A DNA stretch of 64,000 bases from Membranipora membranacea (Eukaryota > Bryozoa > Gymnolaemata > Cheilostomatida > Membraniporidae), in contig OU612072.1 in NCBI GenBank assembly GCA_914767715.1, positions 12,710,001 through 12,774,000 on the forward strand, read 5' to 3'. Below the pieces are notes generated by a model. The model ran no database searches. It was given only the letters and a program-made list of their open reading frames with translations, and was not told the origin of the DNA. Of this stretch, positions 62,090-64,000 are shown piece after piece. The translations under genes and the position numbers were made by a program. Within the stretch, counting starts at the first letter, position 1. Every line of letters starts with the position of its first letter.

Positions 62090-63995
62090 AGTTTATTGTA
62101 ATGTTTATTGTAGTTTATTGCTGCCGTAGCGGACAGACGTAAAATATCTAATATAGCTATCGGTGCAACCAGCACTTCCTGCTCTTTAAACATGACTACA
62201 ATGACAAAAACACATATATCACAACCCTGACAACTACATCTGATGGCCAACTTTGCCTCGCCTGCAATGGTTGGGCGCGTTAGCCAGACACACCAAACAT
62301 TACCCGACTCTGACTTCCAACAGCACGCAAGAAAAAGTGTGCGCTGCCCAACTTATTCAAGCTCTACAAAAGAATCAACTGTCAAACCAAAGATCTTCGA
62401 GCAAATCAAACTAAAACAATAAACCAGCTAAATGTACACATCGTTCTATGTCCAAATAAAACTTCACCTCAGCTAGCCTGCATTGACCAGCGACTGATCT
62501 GCATGGCTGAAACATCTGTCTTAGCCAACACAGAATCCTCACAGGTGTCGGCCTCACCTTTCTTATTGCCCCAGTATTCATTTAAAAGCAATACACCCAG
62601 GACAAATTAATTTAAATTACCATATATTCAAGGACTTCTCTTTGGCAGCTTGAAAAAAATCAATCCTATGCTCACGCCGTGAAAAAGATGACTTCACTTA
62701 TTTTATTTTCCTAAATGCCGCAAAAGTAGTCATGCCAATATTCAAGTTCATTCACAATTAGGTGATGATGATATTTTTAGTGGTGATGGCTAACTGATGG
62801 CACTACAGTTGATTATCCCTAAAATCTCTTTCAGTATCCACATTCATTAACTAGCAGTGGTGCCTTATCCAAGTTTATTCACAAGCTAGGTGCAATAATT
62901 TTCATTGGCAATAGCTTGTTCGAATTTACAATAGACAATTAATCCCTTTTTTACAGAATCAAACAATTAGAAAACAGCAAGAATTGATGTTGCGTCAGAC
63001 AGCCAAAATTTGGTTTCATTGTTTCATTTGTGATAATTCAAATAAATCTGAATGATAAACATGACCGAGCTAAAAACAATGGAACCAGACTTTACCTTGT
63101 GAATTTCATGAATTCTCCCAAGGAATAAGCCTCATTTAATTTCGGCAAATACTATGTCAATTCAGAGTGTTTAGAGGAGTGTATTCTATGGAAGGACTTT
63201 TGTTATCACACGATTGGAGCACGGCTTACATTTGATAATACCTACCTATTTCCATGCCAGAACCAGATTTGGTGCTTCTCTAACCCATCATGTTTTCTAC
63301 TCCCACAATTAGCTGCCGTTTTCTTGCTTGGCAACCATTAATAAACCGAACTTACATTGTTACATAAATATACTCCATAAATATTTGAAATTGCCTCAAT
63401 CCGTATTGAATTAGGCCAGTATTGATTGTACAAATTGTCTGACAATATTTGTGGTTTTCCCTTGTACTAACAATGATCCAGGATACCTAGCTTAATTGGT
63501 TTTGACAATTACCCAGTTTTCCAAGACTTACAGGTCAATGGTGATCATTTCTGATCCCTGATAAGAGAGCAAACTGCAATACAATATTTTGAGCTTTCTG
63601 CAGCTACTCTAAAAAGAAGTTAAGAGCAGGTGACCTTCAGCATCCACTCAAATACCATCTATGATGTTCAGATTTTTAGAGGAATATGACTCCACTGATT
63701 GCTGAAGAGGTGGTAATCCTCCAACTACACACATGTCAAACCTTGATAATATGAAGCCCTATGTCAACAGGCAAGCAAACTTGAGGATAAAATCATTAAG
63801 GCTTTCAAATCCTTTATTTGTGTGTACTGCCAAGACAACAAGACAGATTTTCTGACAATTTAAGAAAGTTTCCTGTGGCTTTGCAAACTAATTTTGGCTG
63901 ACAATGCATAGTTACTTTGCAGAGGGATTTTTCATTTGCCCTTGCTGCAAACCAGTTATGATGTTTCAATAATGTATGGCAGCTGTCCTATTCCG
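62090..63995. repeat. Right copy of the ~8.4 kb-spaced direct duplication
   Basis: It matches 53585-54700 in order and orientation, with about 570 bp of unmatched sequence at roughly 62920-63500. The last 30 bases begin another copy of the tandem unit seen at 54683 and 56863, so the duplication continues past the window. Confidence 0.75.
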
Positions 63996-64000
63996 GGTGA

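Noticed and set aside
1-64000. CRISPR arrays, operons, bacterial promoters
   Set aside because: Intron-containing animal genes and eukaryotic retroposons make these inapplicable; the tandem repeats lack spacer structure.

Overview
The window is animal (metazoan) nuclear DNA, most likely from an aquatic invertebrate. It is AT-rich. Its genes are split into short exons by GT-AG introns, and its intergenic space and introns are full of LINE, SINE, MITE and foldback repeats. I cannot name the species. Most ORFs longer than 60 codons are chance; the real exons were found by matching splice phase, signal peptides and family motifs.

Layout. 1-182 (-): first codons of a SAP-domain protein running off the left edge. 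2.7-3.5 kb (-): a 70-residue secreted peptide with six cysteines (family B). 6.6-9.7 kb (+): two secreted peptides with a different, PAN/Apple-like cysteine pattern (family A). 10.8-16.9 kb (-): a nine-exon, 416-residue single-pass receptor with EMI and EGF-like repeats, of the MEGF10/Draper/CED-1 type. 19.4-30.6 kb (+): a twelve-coding-exon, 603-residue prune-type DHH/DHHA2 phosphoesterase. Its C-terminal motif is duplicated and it ends in a helix resembling PKA-anchoring helices. 31-35 kb: foldback and MITE elements. 35.7-36.2 kb (+): the second family B peptide, with the same intron phase as the first. 36-42 kb: SINEs, minisatellites and other repeats. 42.6-45.4 kb (+): a 5'-truncated LINE with an intact reverse transcriptase. 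46.1-48.6 kb (+): a family A pseudogene whose second exon is split by a 2.2 kb long-TIR DNA transposon. 53.6-64 kb: a large direct duplication, a nested tandem duplication and a 1.3 kb TA-flanked transposon, with a family A gene at 57.9 kb and a family A exon at 60.8 kb (-).

How the genes relate. The two large genes are conserved housekeeping or cell-surface genes with no evident link to each other. The distinctive content is the two families of tiny secreted peptides, scattered as at least seven copies or fragments over 58 kb. Each has a signal-peptide exon followed by one exon for the mature peptide, and the family A copies range from intact to altered to dead. This looks like a local birth-and-death cluster of secreted effectors embedded in mobile DNA. 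Their function is not visible from sequence.
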